DNA from: Paracoccus sp. C2R09
Lineage (GTDB): Bacteria > Pseudomonadota > Alphaproteobacteria > Rhodobacterales > Rhodobacteraceae
DNA length: 64,000 nucleotides
NCBI RefSeq assembly: GCF_018860625.1
Contig: NZ_JAHKQB010000007.1
Location: forward strand, 1-64,000
Reading direction: 5' to 3'
A program made the position numbers and the translations under genes. Positions 17,332 to 30,704 of the stretch are shown piece after piece. How positions within the stretch are numbered: position 1 is the first letter of the stretch; each line of letters begins with the position of its first letter. The notes beneath the pieces are model-generated. The model did no database searches. It was not told the origin of the DNA and was given only the letters and a program-made list of their open reading frames with translations.

Positions 17332-18880
17332 GGGAAGGCTCCAGTGTCAGCGGGGCAAAGGGGTCGCGGGCGACGAAGCGGATGCGTGCGCCGGGCGGGA
17401 TCTGGGCGGCATCGTCCAGTGCGGAAGGGTGGACCGTCGCGATCACGGGATAGCCGCCGGTCAGCGGGTGATCGGCAAGGAACAGGACCGGCTGGCCCGA
17501 ATGCGGGACCTGGATCGCGCCGATGGCCGTGCCTTCGGAAGGCAGCTCGGCCCCGTCGCGGGTCAGCGCATCGCCCTGCAGCCGGATGCCCACGCGCGAC
17601 GATTGCGGCGTGACCTGCCAGTCCTGCGACAGGAAGGATTGCACCTGATCGTCGGTGAACCAGTCGGTGCGCGGGCCCAGGGTGACGGGCAGGGTGACGG
17701 TCTGGCCCACTTCGGGCAGTTCGGGCGCGGGTTCGGGCAGCCCGGTCGCGTCGGCGGGCAATCGGGCGGGCGTCAGCGCATCGCCCGCCTTCAGCGGCTC
17801 GGGTCCGATATTCGACAAGGTGTCGGTCGAGGCCGATCCCAGCACGGGGGCCACATCGAACCCGCCCCGCAGCGCCAGATAGCTGCGCATGCCGCGCGCG
17901 GGCGGGTCGATCCGCAGCCGGTCGCCCGCATCCATCGCGAAGGCCGCACCGGGCGCGATCGGCGCGTCGTTGACATGCGCCGTCGCGGCACCCGTCAGGG
18001 CCAGGGTTAGCGCTTCCTCGGCCAGCATGTGGACCGGCCCAAGCGTGATTTCCAGAACCGCATGGCCATGCGGGTTCCCCACGGCCCGGTTCGCGCGGCG
18101 CATCGCGCCCAGGTCCAACGCGCCGGATTCCGTGACGCCCTGCGCGGCCTGACCGGCGCGCCCTTCGTCCTGCAACAGGATCGGAAAGGCGGTGCGTTCG
18201 ATCCGCAGCCCCTTGGCCGGCGCCGGTGTCGGCACCGTCACGGGATGCGGCTTTGCACGGCCTTCGACGAAGCGCGCGCGGGTGCCCGGTTGCAGCAATG
18301 CGGGCGGATCGCGGGTCAGGTCGAACATCGGCAGCTCGGTCCGGCCGATCAGCTGCCAGCCGCCGGGGCTGGCCTGCGGATAGATCCCGCCGAAACGTCC
18401 GGCCAGCGCGACCGAGCCCGCCGGGATCCGCGTGCGCGGTACCGCGCGGCGCGGCAGGTCGAAGCGCGGATCGTCGCAGGTCATATAGGCGAAGCCGGGC
18501 GCAAAACCGCAAAAGGCCGTCTGCCAGGTCGCGGCCTGATGGGCGGCGATCACCTCGGCCGTGGTCAGGTCCATGAGGCGGGCGACCTCGTCCAGATCCT
18601 CGCCGTCATAGGTGACGGGGATCTCGATCAGGCGGGCATCGCGGGGGGCGGGGGCCGTGCCCGGACGCGGCGCGGCCTGCGCGATGCGTCGGGCCAGCGC
18701 CCCGTCGGCAGGGGTGCCGGGCGCGGTGCGGATCATCAGGCTGCGGGCGGCGGGAACGATCTCGGCCACGCCCGGGACCGGATCGGCGGCCAGCGCGTCG
18801 AACAGCGCCAGCGTGGCCTCCAGATCGGCAAGCTCGATCAGGAAAGCGCGGGGGCCTATGGGCAGGAAACGCAGGCTCAT
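17315..18880 (-). CDS. pxpBC: fused 5-oxoprolinase subunits B and C (urea amidolyase-like)
   Basis: A 521-residue fusion. Residues 1 to about 225 are the PxpB/KipI-type domain, with [13 protein letters not shown] and [19 protein letters not shown]. From about 232 onward is the PxpC/KipA-type domain, with [28 protein letters not shown] and [14 protein letters not shown]. In bacteria such as E. coli the two are separate genes whose products form the ATP-dependent 5-oxoprolinase with PxpA; fusions also occur. The start overlaps the pxpA stop by four bases (ATGA), and the end overlaps the biotin carboxylase by 17 bp. It degrades pyroglutamate to glutamate if the assignment holds; a urea- or allophanate-related substrate is an alternative. 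Confidence 0.88.
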   Translation of the reverse strand: MSLRFLPIGPRAFLIELADLEATLALFDALAADPVPGVAEIVPAARSLMIRTAPGTPADGALARRIAQAAPRPGTAPAPRDARLIEIPVTYDGEDLDEVARLMDLTTAEVIAAHQAATWQTAFCGFAPGFAYMTCDDPRFDLPRRAVPRTRIPAGSVALAGRFGGIYPQASPGGWQLIGRTELPMFDLTRDPPALLQPGTRARFVEGRAKPHPVTVPTPAPAKGLRIERTAFPILLQDEGRAGQAAQGVTESGALDLGAMRRANRAVGNPHGHAVLEITLGPVHMLAEEALTLALTGAATAHVNDAPIAPGAAFAMDAGDRLRIDPPARGMRSYLALRGGFDVAPVLGSASTDTLSNIGPEPLKAGDALTPARLPADATGLPEPAPELPEVGQTVTLPVTLGPRTDWFTDDQVQSFLSQDWQVTPQSSRVGIRLQGDALTRDGAELPSEGTAIGAIQVPHSGQPVLFLADHPLTGGYPVIATVHPSALDDAAQIPPGARIRFVARDPFAPLTLEPSHDAVS

Positions 18881-19647
18881 GCCGCGCCGCCCGCGAAGGG
18901 GGCGATGTTCACGCCCTCGGCCAGAAGCAGGTCGCGGATGCGGGCGGCCATGGCGACGGCGCCGGGGCTGTCGCCATGCACGCAGATGCTGTCGGCCTGC
19001 AATTCCAGCATGCTGCCGTCGATGGCCTGAATGCTGCCCGTGCGCGCCAGATGCAGCATCCGCGCGGCCACGGCATCGGGGTCGTGCAGCACCGCGCCGG
19101 GATCGCGGCGCGACACCAGCGCACCGCCGGGGGTATAGGCGCGATCTGCGAAGGCCTCGGCCACGGTGGCCAGCCCGGCATCGCGGGCGCGGGCCAGGAT
19201 CGGCGCCCCGGCCAGCCCCATCAGCACCAGCGACGGACCGACCGCCAGGATGCCCGCGATCACCGCATCCCCCTGACGCGCATCCGATGCGATGGTGTTA
19301 TAGAGCGCGCCATGCGGCTTCACATAGGCGACGCGCGTTCCCGCCGCCTGCGCCAGCCCCTGCAGCGCCCCGATCTGATAGATGACATCGGCGGTCAGGT
19401 CACCCGGCGCCACATCCATCGCGCGCCGTCCGAAGCCCACCCGGTCGGGATAGCTGACATGCGCCCCCACGGCCACGCCGCGTTCGGCGGCCATCCGCAG
19501 CACCGCCAGCAGCGATGCCGGGTCGCCCGCATGAAAGCCGCAGGCGATGTTGGCACTGCTGACGATGTCCAGCATGGCGCTGTCGTCGCCCATGGTCCAG
19601 GCGCCATAGCCCTCGCCCAGATCGCTGTTCAGGTCGATCGTCGTCAT
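18877..19647 (-). CDS. pxpA: 5-oxoprolinase subunit A (LamB/YcsF family)
   Basis: A 256-residue LamB/YcsF family protein of almost the usual length. The signature [13 protein letters not shown] is at residues 5-17, followed by [13 protein letters not shown] (metal/active-site His), [15 protein letters not shown] and [10 protein letters not shown]. It forms ATP-dependent 5-oxoprolinase with PxpB and PxpC. The ATG at 19647 is right after the transporter gene (14-bp gap), and its stop overlaps the pxpBC start. Expression is probably set by the divergent GntR regulator. Confidence 0.92.
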   Translation of the reverse strand: MTTIDLNSDLGEGYGAWTMGDDSAMLDIVSSANIACGFHAGDPASLLAVLRMAAERGVAVGAHVSYPDRVGFGRRAMDVAPGDLTADVIYQIGALQGLAQAAGTRVAYVKPHGALYNTIASDARQGDAVIAGILAVGPSLVLMGLAGAPILARARDAGLATVAEAFADRAYTPGGALVSRRDPGAVLHDPDAVAARMLHLARTGSIQAIDGSMLELQADSICVHGDSPGAVAMAARIRDLLLAEGVNIAPFAGGAA

Positions 19648-19661
19648 GGGGATACCCTTTC

Positions 19662-20891
19662 CTACTGTCCCAGGAAGGCGAAGATCGTGCCGACCGATGC
19701 CGCCCCCATATACCATGTCAGCGCACAGATGACGGCGCTGGCAAGCAGCAGCGGCCGGTTGTAACGGTGTCCGCCCATCAGATCCGACCGCGCGAAGCCG
19801 ACATAGGTGAAGATCGTCAGCCCGATCGGCAGGATAAGGCCGTTGAACCCGCCCACGAAGACCAGAATCGCCGCCGGAGCCGTCCCCAGGCCCAGATAGA
19901 TCGCCAGCGAGAAGGCGATGAAGCCCACGGTCGCGCGCCCCCGGGCCGCGTCGCTGCGCACGCCCGCCACGTCGAGGAAGCTGACCGAGGTATAGGCCGC
20001 GCCGATGACCGAGGTCAGCGCCGCCGCCCAGAGGACGAGCCCGAAGAGCCTCAGCCCGAACTCTCCTGCCGCTGCGGCGAAGGCCTGGGCTGCGGGGTTC
20101 GCGGCCTGGCCCGACAGGTCCAGCGTCACCCCCGACGCGACGACGCCGAGGATGCCGCAGAACAGGACGAAGCGCATGATGCCCGTCATCACGATGCCGG
20201 TCAGCGCCGCGCGCGACACGGCGGCTAGGTTCTCGGGGCCGGTCAGCCCCTTGTCCAGCAACCGATGTGCGCCGGAATAGGTGATGTATCCCCCCACGGT
20301 GCCACCGACGATGGTGGTGATCGCGGCAAAGTCGATATGCGAGGGCAGCACCGCCTGACGCAGCGCCTCGCCCACGGGCGGGTTCGACTGGAAGGCCACG
20401 AACAGGGTCAGCAGGATCATCACCACGCCCAGGACCACGATCATCCGATCCAGCAGCAATCCCGCGCGATGCGACAGGAAGATCGCGATGGCCAGCCCGG
20501 CGGAAATCGCGCCCCCGATCTTCGGGTCCAGCCCCAGCAGCGCATTCAGCCCCAGGCCCCCGCCCGCGATATTGCCGATGTTGAAGGCCAGCCCCCCGAT
20601 CACGACCAGGGCCGACAGCAGGTATCCCGCACCGGGGATCGCGGCATTCGCGGTCTCGGAGGCGCGCTTGCCGGTCAGCGCGGTGATCCGCCAGACGTTC
20701 AGCTGCACCACGAAGTCGATGACGATGGATGCGAGGATCGCGAAGGCGAAAGCCGACCCCATCTGCGCGGTGAAGCTGGCGGTCTGCGTGATGAAGCCCG
20801 GCCCGATGGCCGAGGTCGCCATGAGGAAGATCGCGGCAAGGAATCCACCCCGCAAGGTGGCTGTCGCGGCTGTCGGCGCGCTGGTCGTCAT
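19662..20891 (-). CDS. NRAMP-family divalent metal transporter-like protein
   Basis: A 409-residue membrane protein with about eleven spans. [20 protein letters not shown] near the start and [16 protein letters not shown] in the middle fit the NRAMP/YcsG group that commonly accompanies pxpA in bacteria. The canonical metal-binding DPGN of span 1 is replaced here by GPGF, so it may not carry divalent metals. The ATG at 20891 has GGGAGAG upstream; an earlier ATG at 20933 is less likely. It is the first gene of the oxoprolinase operon, divergent from gntR. The cargo could be oxoproline or a related compound; that is inference. Confidence 0.8.
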   Translation of the reverse strand: MTTSAPTAATATLRGGFLAAIFLMATSAIGPGFITQTASFTAQMGSAFAFAILASIVIDFVVQLNVWRITALTGKRASETANAAIPGAGYLLSALVVIGGLAFNIGNIAGGGLGLNALLGLDPKIGGAISAGLAIAIFLSHRAGLLLDRMIVVLGVVMILLTLFVAFQSNPPVGEALRQAVLPSHIDFAAITTIVGGTVGGYITYSGAHRLLDKGLTGPENLAAVSRAALTGIVMTGIMRFVLFCGILGVVASGVTLDLSGQAANPAAQAFAAAAGEFGLRLFGLVLWAAALTSVIGAAYTSVSFLDVAGVRSDAARGRATVGFIAFSLAIYLGLGTAPAAILVFVGGFNGLILPIGLTIFTYVGFARSDLMGGHRYNRPLLLASAVICALTWYMGAASVGTIFAFLGQ

Positions 20892-20956
20892 GAAACTCTC
20901 CCATCCGTTCTTGGGGTGAAGGTTCCATGACACGGGGGCGATCAGTCAATAATTTT

Positions 20957-20986
20957 TGGACAAGACTGGCAATATTGTTGAACAAT
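20957..20986. promoter_or_regulatory. GntR-type operator candidates between the oxoprolinase operon and gntR
   Basis: A perfect inverted repeat, ATTGTT (20974-20979) and AACAAT (20981-20986) around a single G, lies between the divergent genes. A weaker TTGGACAA sits about 16 bases away, at about 20957. FadR-subfamily sites have the general form T-GT-N-AC-A, which the main site fits. It is 83 bp from the transporter start and 106 bp from the regulator start. Confidence 0.6.
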
Positions 20987-21091
20987 GCATCTATAATTCG
21001 CCGACATTTGCCTGCCTGATGGGCATTCCAGTTCGGCATATCGTTCGGGCATCTTGCCGTCGCGCCGCGCGCAGGCGAAGATCGGGATCTT

Positions 21092-21760
21092 ATGACAGAC
21101 ATGAACCAGACCCCGCCCGCCGCCAGCCTTGCCGAGGGAATCGCCGCCGAGCTGCGCGACCGGATCACCGGGGGCATCCTGCGTCCGGGCCAACGCCTGT
21201 CGGAAGCGGCGCTGGCCGCCGATCTGGTCGTGTCGCGAAACACCCTGCGCGAGGTGTTCCGCCTGCTGACGCGCGAAGGGTTGTTGACGCATCTGCCCAA
21301 TCGCGGCGTCTCGGTCGCGGTGCCTTCCATGGCGGCGGTGCTGGACATCTATCGCGTGCGGCGGCTGATCGAGGTTCCGGCCATCGCCAATGCACGCCCC
21401 CGGCACCCGGCCATCGGCGCGATGGCCGCCGCGATGGCTGCGGCGCAAGACGCGCGCGGCCGGGGGGATTGGCAGGGGGTGGGCAGCGCCAACATGCGAT
21501 TTCACGCCGCCATCGTCGAACTGGCCGACAGCCCGCGCCTGACATCCTTCTTCGCGCAACTGACGGCCGAGCTGCGGTTGGCCTTCGGGCTGATCGACGA
21601 TCCGCAGGAACTGCATGGCAGTTTCATCGACACGAATGCCGATCTGCTGGCGGCGCTGCAGGCGGGGGATACCCAAGGCGCGGCCGACCGGCTGACCGCG
21701 TATCTGGACCAATCCGAGAGACTGGTGCTGGAAGCCTTTGCCCGGATCGAGCTGCGTTGA
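21092..21760 (+). CDS. GntR family regulator (FadR subfamily, FCD domain)
   Basis: A 222-residue regulator. The winged helix spans residues 12-75, with the family pattern [19 protein letters not shown], then [18 protein letters not shown] and GVSVAVPS. The C-terminal FCD domain (about 85-220) is all helical and probably binds a small acid with a metal ion. It is divergent from the oxoprolinase operon, with a palindrome between, so it is the likely local repressor. 5-oxoproline or glutamate is a possible effector. It ends just before a two-way terminator. Confidence 0.88.
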   Translation: MTDMNQTPPAASLAEGIAAELRDRITGGILRPGQRLSEAALAADLVVSRNTLREVFRLLTREGLLTHLPNRGVSVAVPSMAAVLDIYRVRRLIEVPAIANARPRHPAIGAMAAAMAAAQDARGRGDWQGVGSANMRFHAAIVELADSPRLTSFFAQLTAELRLAFGLIDDPQELHGSFIDTNADLLAALQAGDTQGAADRLTAYLDQSERLVLEAFARIELR

Positions 21761-21766
21761 TGCGAA

Positions 21767-21793
21767 AACGCCCGGACGGTGGGTCCGGGCGTT
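21767..21793. terminator. bidirectional terminator between gntR and gyrB
   Basis: Stem of 11 bp, AACGCCCGGAC and GTCCGGGCGTT, with a 5-base loop. It lies 7 bases after each of the converging stop codons. On the minus strand the stem is followed by TTTTC, so it should work best for gyrB. Confidence 0.8.
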
Positions 21794-21799
21794 CTGCGA

Positions 21800-25406
<3,607 letters not shown>

Positions 25407-25410
<4 letters not shown>

Positions 25411-26525
25411 ACGCGCATCGGCATGACGACATAGACCGCGCTCTCGTCGCTGCCCTCGCGGATGAGGGCGGCGTCGCCCGATCCGTTGAACATGAACACG
25501 GCATTGTCGCGATCGACCTGGCCCGCGATCTCCTGCAGGTATTTCGCGTTGAAGCCGATTTCCAGCGGCTCGTCGGCATAGGCCACGATCAGCTCTTCCT
25601 CGGCGGCGCCGGCGTCGGGGGCGTTCACGGACAGGATCAGGCGGTCCTGGTCCAGCGCCAGCTTGACCGCGCGCGACCGTTCGCTGCTGACGGTGGCCAC
25701 GCGGTCCACCGCGCGGGCAAAGTCCGAGGCGTCCACCTCGAGCTTGCGGGCGTTGTTCACCGGGATGACGCGGCTGTAATCGGGGAAGGTCCCGTCGATC
25801 ACCTTCGAGGTCAGCGTCAGGGTCGGGGTGGCGAAGCGGATCTTAGTCTCGCTGACGGACACGGCGATCTCGGCCTCGTCATCGTCCAGAAGCTTGCGCA
25901 GCTCGCCCACGGTCTTGCGCGGCACGATCACGCCCGGCATGTCGGCCGCGCCCTTGGGCAGTTCGGCATCGATGCGGGCCAGGCGGTGGCCGTCGGTCGC
26001 CACGCAGCGCAGGAACTGTCCCGCGGGGCTGTCCGAGACATGCATGTAGACGCCGTTCAGGTAATAGCGCGTCTCTTCGGTCGAGATCGCGAATTTCGAC
26101 TTGTCGAACAGCCGCTTGAGCACACCGGCAGGGGCGGTGAAATTCGCGGCGTATTCGCTGGTCGCCATGACCGGAAAATCCTCGCGCGGCAGGGTCGCGA
26201 GGTTAAAGCTGGACCGGCCCGCCTGCACCTGCAGGCGTCCCGATTCCGTATCGGCGCTGATCTGGACCAGCGCGCCGTCGGGCAGCTTGCGGGCGATCTC
26301 GTTCAGCATGACGGCGCTGACGGTGGTGGCGCCGGGGCGCACGACCTGCGCGGGTGCGCGGTCCACGACCTCGGTGTCCAGATCGGTCGCACGGAAGCTG
26401 ACGCCGTCATCCGTCGTCTCGATCAGGACGTTGGCAAGGATCGGAATCGTGTTCCGACGCTCGACGACGGATTGGGCCTGTGCGACGGCCTTGACCAGCA
26501 CGGCACGCTCGATCGAGAATTTCAT
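25407..26525 (-). CDS. dnaN: DNA polymerase III beta subunit (sliding clamp)
   Basis: A 372-residue clamp made of three repeated domains. The N-terminus MKFSIERAVLVKAVAQAQSV and the C-terminal YVVMPMRV are characteristic, the latter forming part of the partner-binding pocket. It tethers the replicase to DNA. An 89-bp gap separates it from dnaA, and its stop overlaps recF. Confidence 0.97.
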
Positions 26526-26614
26526 CAGCTTCCCCTGTCCCAGACGGCCATCGGAACGACGACCGGACCCGATGTGTAACCATCCCCGGCCCGCCGCTCA
26601 AGACGCAAGATGGA

Positions 26615-27967
26615 TCAGCCTTCCAGCATCCGGCGCAGGACCGCGACGTCCTCGGCCAGGGCGGTGTCGTCGCCCATCAGCTCGTCCACCTTGCGCACAC
26701 CATGCATGATGGTCGTGTGGTCGCGACCGCCGAAACGGCGGCCGATCTCGGGCAGGGACCGGCTGGTCAGCTGCTTGCACAGATACATCGCGATCTGGCG
26801 CGGGCGGGCGACGTTGCGGGCGCGCTTGGGGCCGATCATGTCGGCCAGGCGGATGTTGTAATGCTCCGCCACCTTGCGCTGGATGTCGTCGATCGAGATC
26901 TTGCGGTCGTTGGTGCGCAGGATGTCGGTCAGGCATTCCTGCGCGACCTCCAGCGTGATCTCGCGGCGCAGCAGGCTGGCATGTGCGAACAGACGCTGCA
27001 GCGCGCCTTCCAGCACGCGGACGTTGGTGCTGATGCGATGGGCCAGGAATTCCAGCACGCCCGCGCCGATCACCAGGTCGGGATGCTGACGGTGGAAGGC
27101 CTCGGTCTTGGATTGCAGGATGCCCAGGCGCAATTCGTAGGTGGTGGGGTGCAGATCGACGATCAGGCCGCAGGACAGGCGCGACTTGATGCGTTCCTCG
27201 AGGCCCTTGATCTCGGCCGGGGCGCGATCGGCGGAAATGACGATCTGCTTGCCCTGATCGACCAGCGCGTTGAAGGTATGGAAGAATTCTTCCTGCGTGC
27301 TGTCCTTGCCGGCGATGAACTGCACGTCGTCGACCATCAGCATGTTCACGTTGCGGAACATGCTCTTGAAATCCATGATCGAGCTTTCGCGCAGCGCCTG
27401 CACGAAGCGGTACATGAACTGTTCGGCCGACAGGTACAGCACCTGCGCGTTCGGATGGCGGACACCGTATTCATGCGCGATCGCATGCATCAGGTGCGTC
27501 TTGCCCAGGCCCACGCCGCCATAGAGGAACAGCGGGTTGAAGCCCACGGGGCCGCCTTCGGCCACGCGGCGCGCGGCGGCATGGGCCAGCTCGTTCGGCT
27601 TGCCCACGACGAAATTCGAGAAGGTGTAGCGCGGATCCAGCGGCGCACCCAGATCGGCACGCGGGGCGCTGCGGGTGGTCGGCTGGGCCGCCACGCTGTC
27701 ATTGGCAGGCGCGGGCTTGGGGGCCGCGCTGCCCACGTCGAAACGCAGGCGTTCGACGGTGGCGCCGTTGCGGTTCAGCACGTCCAGGATCTGGTTGCCG
27801 TAATGGCGGTTCACCCAGTCCGAGATGAAACGCGTCGGGCTGACCAGCCGGGCCGCACCCTCGTCAATCGAGGTGAGGCGCAGCGGCTTGATCCAGTGAT
27901 TGTAGTTGTGCGGCCCCACGCTGCTTTCCAGCTCTGCGCATGCCTGACCCCAGATCTTGTCCATCAT
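26615..27967 (-). CDS. dnaA: chromosomal replication initiator DnaA
   Basis: A 450-residue initiator. Domain I starts KIWGQACAELESSVGPHNYN. The AAA+ domain has Walker A LYGGVGLGKTHLMHA and Walker B NMLMVDDVQFIAGK. Domain IV ends with the DNA-binding signature GGRDHTTIMHGVRKV. Two ATG codons in tandem (27967, 27964) are possible starts; the frame is open much further up, but the family N-terminus fixes the choice. It binds origin DnaA boxes and also regulates genes. Upstream lies a cluster of GANTC sites (28215-28356), suggesting cell-cycle methylation control as in other alphaproteobacteria. Confidence 0.96.
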   Translation of the reverse strand: MMDKIWGQACAELESSVGPHNYNHWIKPLRLTSIDEGAARLVSPTRFISDWVNRHYGNQILDVLNRNGATVERLRFDVGSAAPKPAPANDSVAAQPTTRSAPRADLGAPLDPRYTFSNFVVGKPNELAHAAARRVAEGGPVGFNPLFLYGGVGLGKTHLMHAIAHEYGVRHPNAQVLYLSAEQFMYRFVQALRESSIMDFKSMFRNVNMLMVDDVQFIAGKDSTQEEFFHTFNALVDQGKQIVISADRAPAEIKGLEERIKSRLSCGLIVDLHPTTYELRLGILQSKTEAFHRQHPDLVIGAGVLEFLAHRISTNVRVLEGALQRLFAHASLLRREITLEVAQECLTDILRTNDRKISIDDIQRKVAEHYNIRLADMIGPKRARNVARPRQIAMYLCKQLTSRSLPEIGRRFGGRDHTTIMHGVRKVDELMGDDTALAEDVAVLRRMLEG

Positions 27968-28423
27968 CGCCCGTATCCCGTGCCTGTCCCCGATCCCCGC
28001 CGGTTCATCCGGCGGGACAGAAGTTTTTGCGCGCGCCGACGGGATACGGCACGGACAAAGCATCCCTGACGGTCGAAGCGACCGTTTCAGGGCGTGTTGC
28101 CCGCATACCTTCAAAGACACAGGACCCGAACCGACCGATGGCAGCCGACCGATGCGGATCCGAGGGGCGTGAGACAGCATGAACTGCTTGAACGCCCGGC
28201 CGTGCGACGCATGGGAATCATGCGTCAGGTTCGGCCCGTCCCCCGACAGCGACGTGAATCGCAGGGAGGAAATTAGCCCCGTCCCGACGATCCCCGCAAC
28301 CGAACTATGTGCTTGACAGTAAGTTTCCAGATTCGAATCTCGGAGGTCGTTGAGTCTTCGGACAAAAAAGACACAGCGCTGAAATCATTGAGTTTTTAGA
28401 AACGACTTTTTCTGCGCATGCAA
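27968..28423. promoter_or_regulatory. dnaA upstream region with a GANTC cluster
   Basis: About 450 bases between dnaA and the rpsT terminator, with no gene. GANTC words occur at 28215-28219, 28256-28260, 28330-28334, 28335-28339 and 28352-28356; the third and fourth lie back to back in a GATTCGAATC palindrome. The stretch from 28300 on is less GC-rich than its surroundings. No TTATCCACA-type DnaA boxes were found, so this is probably a long regulated leader or promoter rather than an obvious oriC. Confidence 0.6.
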
Positions 28424-28454
28424 AAAGGGCACATGTACGAGGCATGTACCCTTT
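28424..28454 (-). terminator. rpsT terminator
   Basis: Arms AAAGGGCACATG (28424-28435) and CATGTACCCTTT (28443-28454) pair over 12 positions with one mismatch, around a 7-base loop. On the minus strand the stem is followed by TTTTTG. It lies 57 bases after the rpsT stop. Confidence 0.85.
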
Positions 28455-28511
28455 CTGTTAACTTCCAGCGGAATCGGCTGAAGCCGGGGGCGGGAAACGC
28501 CCCTTCGCGGA

Positions 28512-28778
28512 TCAGGCCTGAACGGCCTTCACGCGTGCTGCCAGGCGCGAGATCTTGCGCGAGGCGGTGTTCTTGTGGACGACGCCCTTCGTGACGCCGC
28601 GCATCAGTTCGGATTCGGCGGCGATCAGCGCTGCGCGTGCGGTTTCGGCATTGCCCGAAGCGATGCCTTCCTCGACCTTGCGCAGGAAGGTGCGGATGCG
28701 CGAACGGCGGGCCTTGTTGATGTCGGTGCGACGTTCGACCTGGCGGGCGCGTTTCTTGGACTGGGCGGTATTGGCCAT
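28512..28778 (-). CDS. rpsT: 30S ribosomal protein S20
   Basis: An 88-residue basic protein of normal length. It has the family pattern [17 protein letters not shown], then [17 protein letters not shown], and a C-terminal half with [19 protein letters not shown]. It binds the 16S rRNA 5' domain early in small-subunit assembly. The ATG at 28778 has AGGAGCC 6 bases upstream. It sits alone between the enoyl-CoA hydratase gene and dnaA with its own terminator. Confidence 0.97.
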   Translation of the reverse strand: MANTAQSKKRARQVERRTDINKARRSRIRTFLRKVEEGIASGNAETARAALIAAESELMRGVTKGVVHKNTASRKISRLAARVKAVQA

Positions 28779-28932
28779 GGTGGTGGCTCCTGTAGGGTCT
28801 GTTGCGTTCGATTCGCGCAAAAGACCCAAGGCGACCGCTTCGATGAAGCGATCCTGATTCTTGCCTTAAGCGGGCCCACGCGCATGTAAGTCCGGGCCTA
28901 TAGGACAAAGCGGCCCGGAATGGAAGCCCCGA

Positions 28933-29709
28933 TCAGCGATCGCGGAACTGCGGCTCGCGCTTTTCGAGGAATGCGGCCATGCCTTCCTTCTGATCCTCGG
29001 TCGCGAATAGCGAATGGAACGCGCGGCGTTCGAACAGCAGCCCTTCCTGCAGCGTCGTCTCGTAGGACCGGTTGACCGATTCCTTGACCGTGCGGGCGGC
29101 GACCATCGACTTCTCGGCGATCTTGCGCGCGGCGGTCATCGCCTCGGAGATCAGCTTGGGGGTCGGGACGACCCGGCTGACAAGGCCCGAACGCTCGGCC
29201 TCGGCGGCATCCATGAAGCGACCGGTCAGGTTCATGTCCATGGCCTTCGACTTGCCCACGAAGCGCGTCAGGCGCTGCGTGCCGCCGATGCCCGCGCAGA
29301 CGCCCAGGTTGATCTCGGGCTGGCCGAACTTGGCGTTCTCGGCGCAGATGATGAAGTCGCAGACCATCGCCAGTTCGCAGCCGCCGCCCAGGGCATAGCC
29401 GCTGACGGCCGCGATCAGCGGCTTGCGGACGCGGGCGATCTGTTCGATCTGCGCGCCGAACAGGTCGTCGTCGCTGACATCGACGAAGCTCTTGCCCGAC
29501 ATCTCCTTGATGTCGGCGCCGGCCGCGAAGGCCTTTTCGCTGCCGGTCAGGACGATGCAGCGCACCTTGTCGTTGCGGTCGGCCTCGGTCAGGGCCGAGG
29601 ACAGCTCTTCCAGAAGCGTGGCGTTCAGCGCGTTCAGCGCCTCGGGACGGTTCAGCCGGATCAGGGCGATCTCGTCCTCGATCTCCACGATGATGGTTTC
29701 GTAAGCCAT
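28933..29709 (-). CDS. enoyl-CoA hydratase
   Basis: A 258-residue crotonase-fold enzyme. AAGADIKEM (oxyanion-hole strand), [16 protein letters not shown] and [17 protein letters not shown] carry the second oxyanion residue and the two catalytic glutamates of 2-enoyl-CoA hydratases. It hydrates trans-2-enoyl-CoA in beta-oxidation or related routes; its exact chain-length role is not evident. The ATG at 29709 fits the family N-terminus (MAYETIIVE); an upstream ATG at 29739 is less likely. Conserved in this position between fpg and rpsT in related genomes, from memory. Confidence 0.9.
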   Translation of the reverse strand: MAYETIIVEIEDEIALIRLNRPEALNALNATLLEELSSALTEADRNDKVRCIVLTGSEKAFAAGADIKEMSGKSFVDVSDDDLFGAQIEQIARVRKPLIAAVSGYALGGGCELAMVCDFIICAENAKFGQPEINLGVCAGIGGTQRLTRFVGKSKAMDMNLTGRFMDAAEAERSGLVSRVVPTPKLISEAMTAARKIAEKSMVAARTVKESVNRSYETTLQEGLLFERRAFHSLFATEDQKEGMAAFLEKREPQFRDR

Positions 29710-29782
29710 GGTGCCTTTGGACCCCTTGCCGATTTGCACTGCGTGCGAGTCCTAGCAGCACTTGGCACCGAAATCCAAGCGT

Positions 29783-30628
29783 TCAGCGCTGACAGGACGC
29801 ACACCAGAAGCTGGATCGCCCCGATTGCACGATGCGGCGCACATGGCCCGTGCAACCGTCGCGCAGGCAGGGCTGCCCCTCGCGGTCATAGACGCGGAAG
29901 CTGTGCTGGAAGTAGCCCAGCTCTCCGGTGGCCTGCCGGTGATCGCGCAGGGACGACCCGCCCGCCGCGATCGCGTCGGCCAGAACGTCGCGGACATGCC
30001 CCGCCAGGATCGCGATCCGCGCGGCCCCGATGCGGCCTGCCGCACGGCGCGGATCGATCCCCGCGCGAAACAGCGATTCGCTGACATAGATGTTGCCCAG
30101 GCCCGCCACGATGCGCTGATCCAGCAGCGCCTGCTTGACCGGCACGCGCCGCCCCGCGAAGGCCGCGGCAAGGTAGGCGGGCGTGAAGGCATCGTCGAAG
30201 GGCTCGGGGCCCAGGTGATCCAGCAGCGGATGGCCCCCACCCTCGCGGATCAGGTCCACCATCCCGAAGCGGCGCGCATCGTTGAAGGTGATCGTGGTCC
30301 CCGTCTCCATCCGCAGGACGACATGGTCGTGGCGGGCATAGATCGAGGGGTCGCGGTGGAACTCTCCGGGTGCATGGCCTTCGATCAGCATGCGGCCGGA
30401 CATGCCCAGATGCCACAGCACGGTGCCGCGATCCTCAAGGTCGGCCAGCAGGTATTTCGACCGGCGCCGCAGGGCCGTCACCCGTGCGCCTGTCATCACC
30501 TGCCGCAGATCGGGCGGCAGGGGCCAGCGCAGGTCGGGGCGGCGTATTTCGGCGCTTGCGATGCGCAGGCCCTCCATGTGCGGCTGAAGGCCGCGCCTGA
30601 CGGTTTCGACTTCCGGCAGTTCTGGCAA
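29783..30628 (-). CDS. mutM: formamidopyrimidine-DNA glycosylase (Fpg/MutM), TTG start
   Basis: A 281-residue bifunctional glycosylase/AP lyase for oxidised purines. The N-terminus after the start residue is [19 protein letters not shown]; the Pro becomes residue 1 and is the Schiff-base nucleophile, followed by the catalytic Glu. The C-terminal zinc finger is [17 protein letters not shown] and then WCASCQR. The codon before Pro is TTG at 30628 (reading minus), preceded by AAAGGGAA, and no in-frame ATG exists at the right distance. Translation must therefore begin at TTG. It is divergent from ubiE with a 76-bp gap. Confidence 0.95.
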   Translation of the reverse strand: MPELPEVETVRRGLQPHMEGLRIASAEIRRPDLRWPLPPDLRQVMTGARVTALRRRSKYLLADLEDRGTVLWHLGMSGRMLIEGHAPGEFHRDPSIYARHDHVVLRMETGTTITFNDARRFGMVDLIREGGGHPLLDHLGPEPFDDAFTPAYLAAAFAGRRVPVKQALLDQRIVAGLGNIYVSESLFRAGIDPRRAAGRIGAARIAILAGHVRDVLADAIAAGGSSLRDHRQATGELGYFQHSFRVYDREGQPCLRDGCTGHVRRIVQSGRSSFWCASCQR

Positions 30629-30704
30629 TCCATTCCCTTTCGTCGCATTGTGCCCGCGGCGGGCCGGGATTATCTGGCGTCTGAACAGGCAAACGGCAAG
30701 CGGC

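Noticed and set aside
14614..17613. A 999-codon open frame on the + strand
   Set aside because: It lies opposite the biotin carboxylase and neighbouring genes, has His/Gly/Arg-rich shadow composition and no motif. High GC makes long antisense frames common.
28313..28318. TTGACA on the + strand upstream of dnaA, a possible promoter
   Set aside because: No gene follows on the + strand for thousands of bases, and no clear -10 is at the right distance.
27968..28511. Possible chromosomal origin next to dnaA
   Set aside because: No cluster of TTATCCACA-type DnaA boxes was found by eye. In alphaproteobacteria oriC often lies away from dnaA. A GC-skew plot and DnaA-box scan of the whole chromosome would decide.
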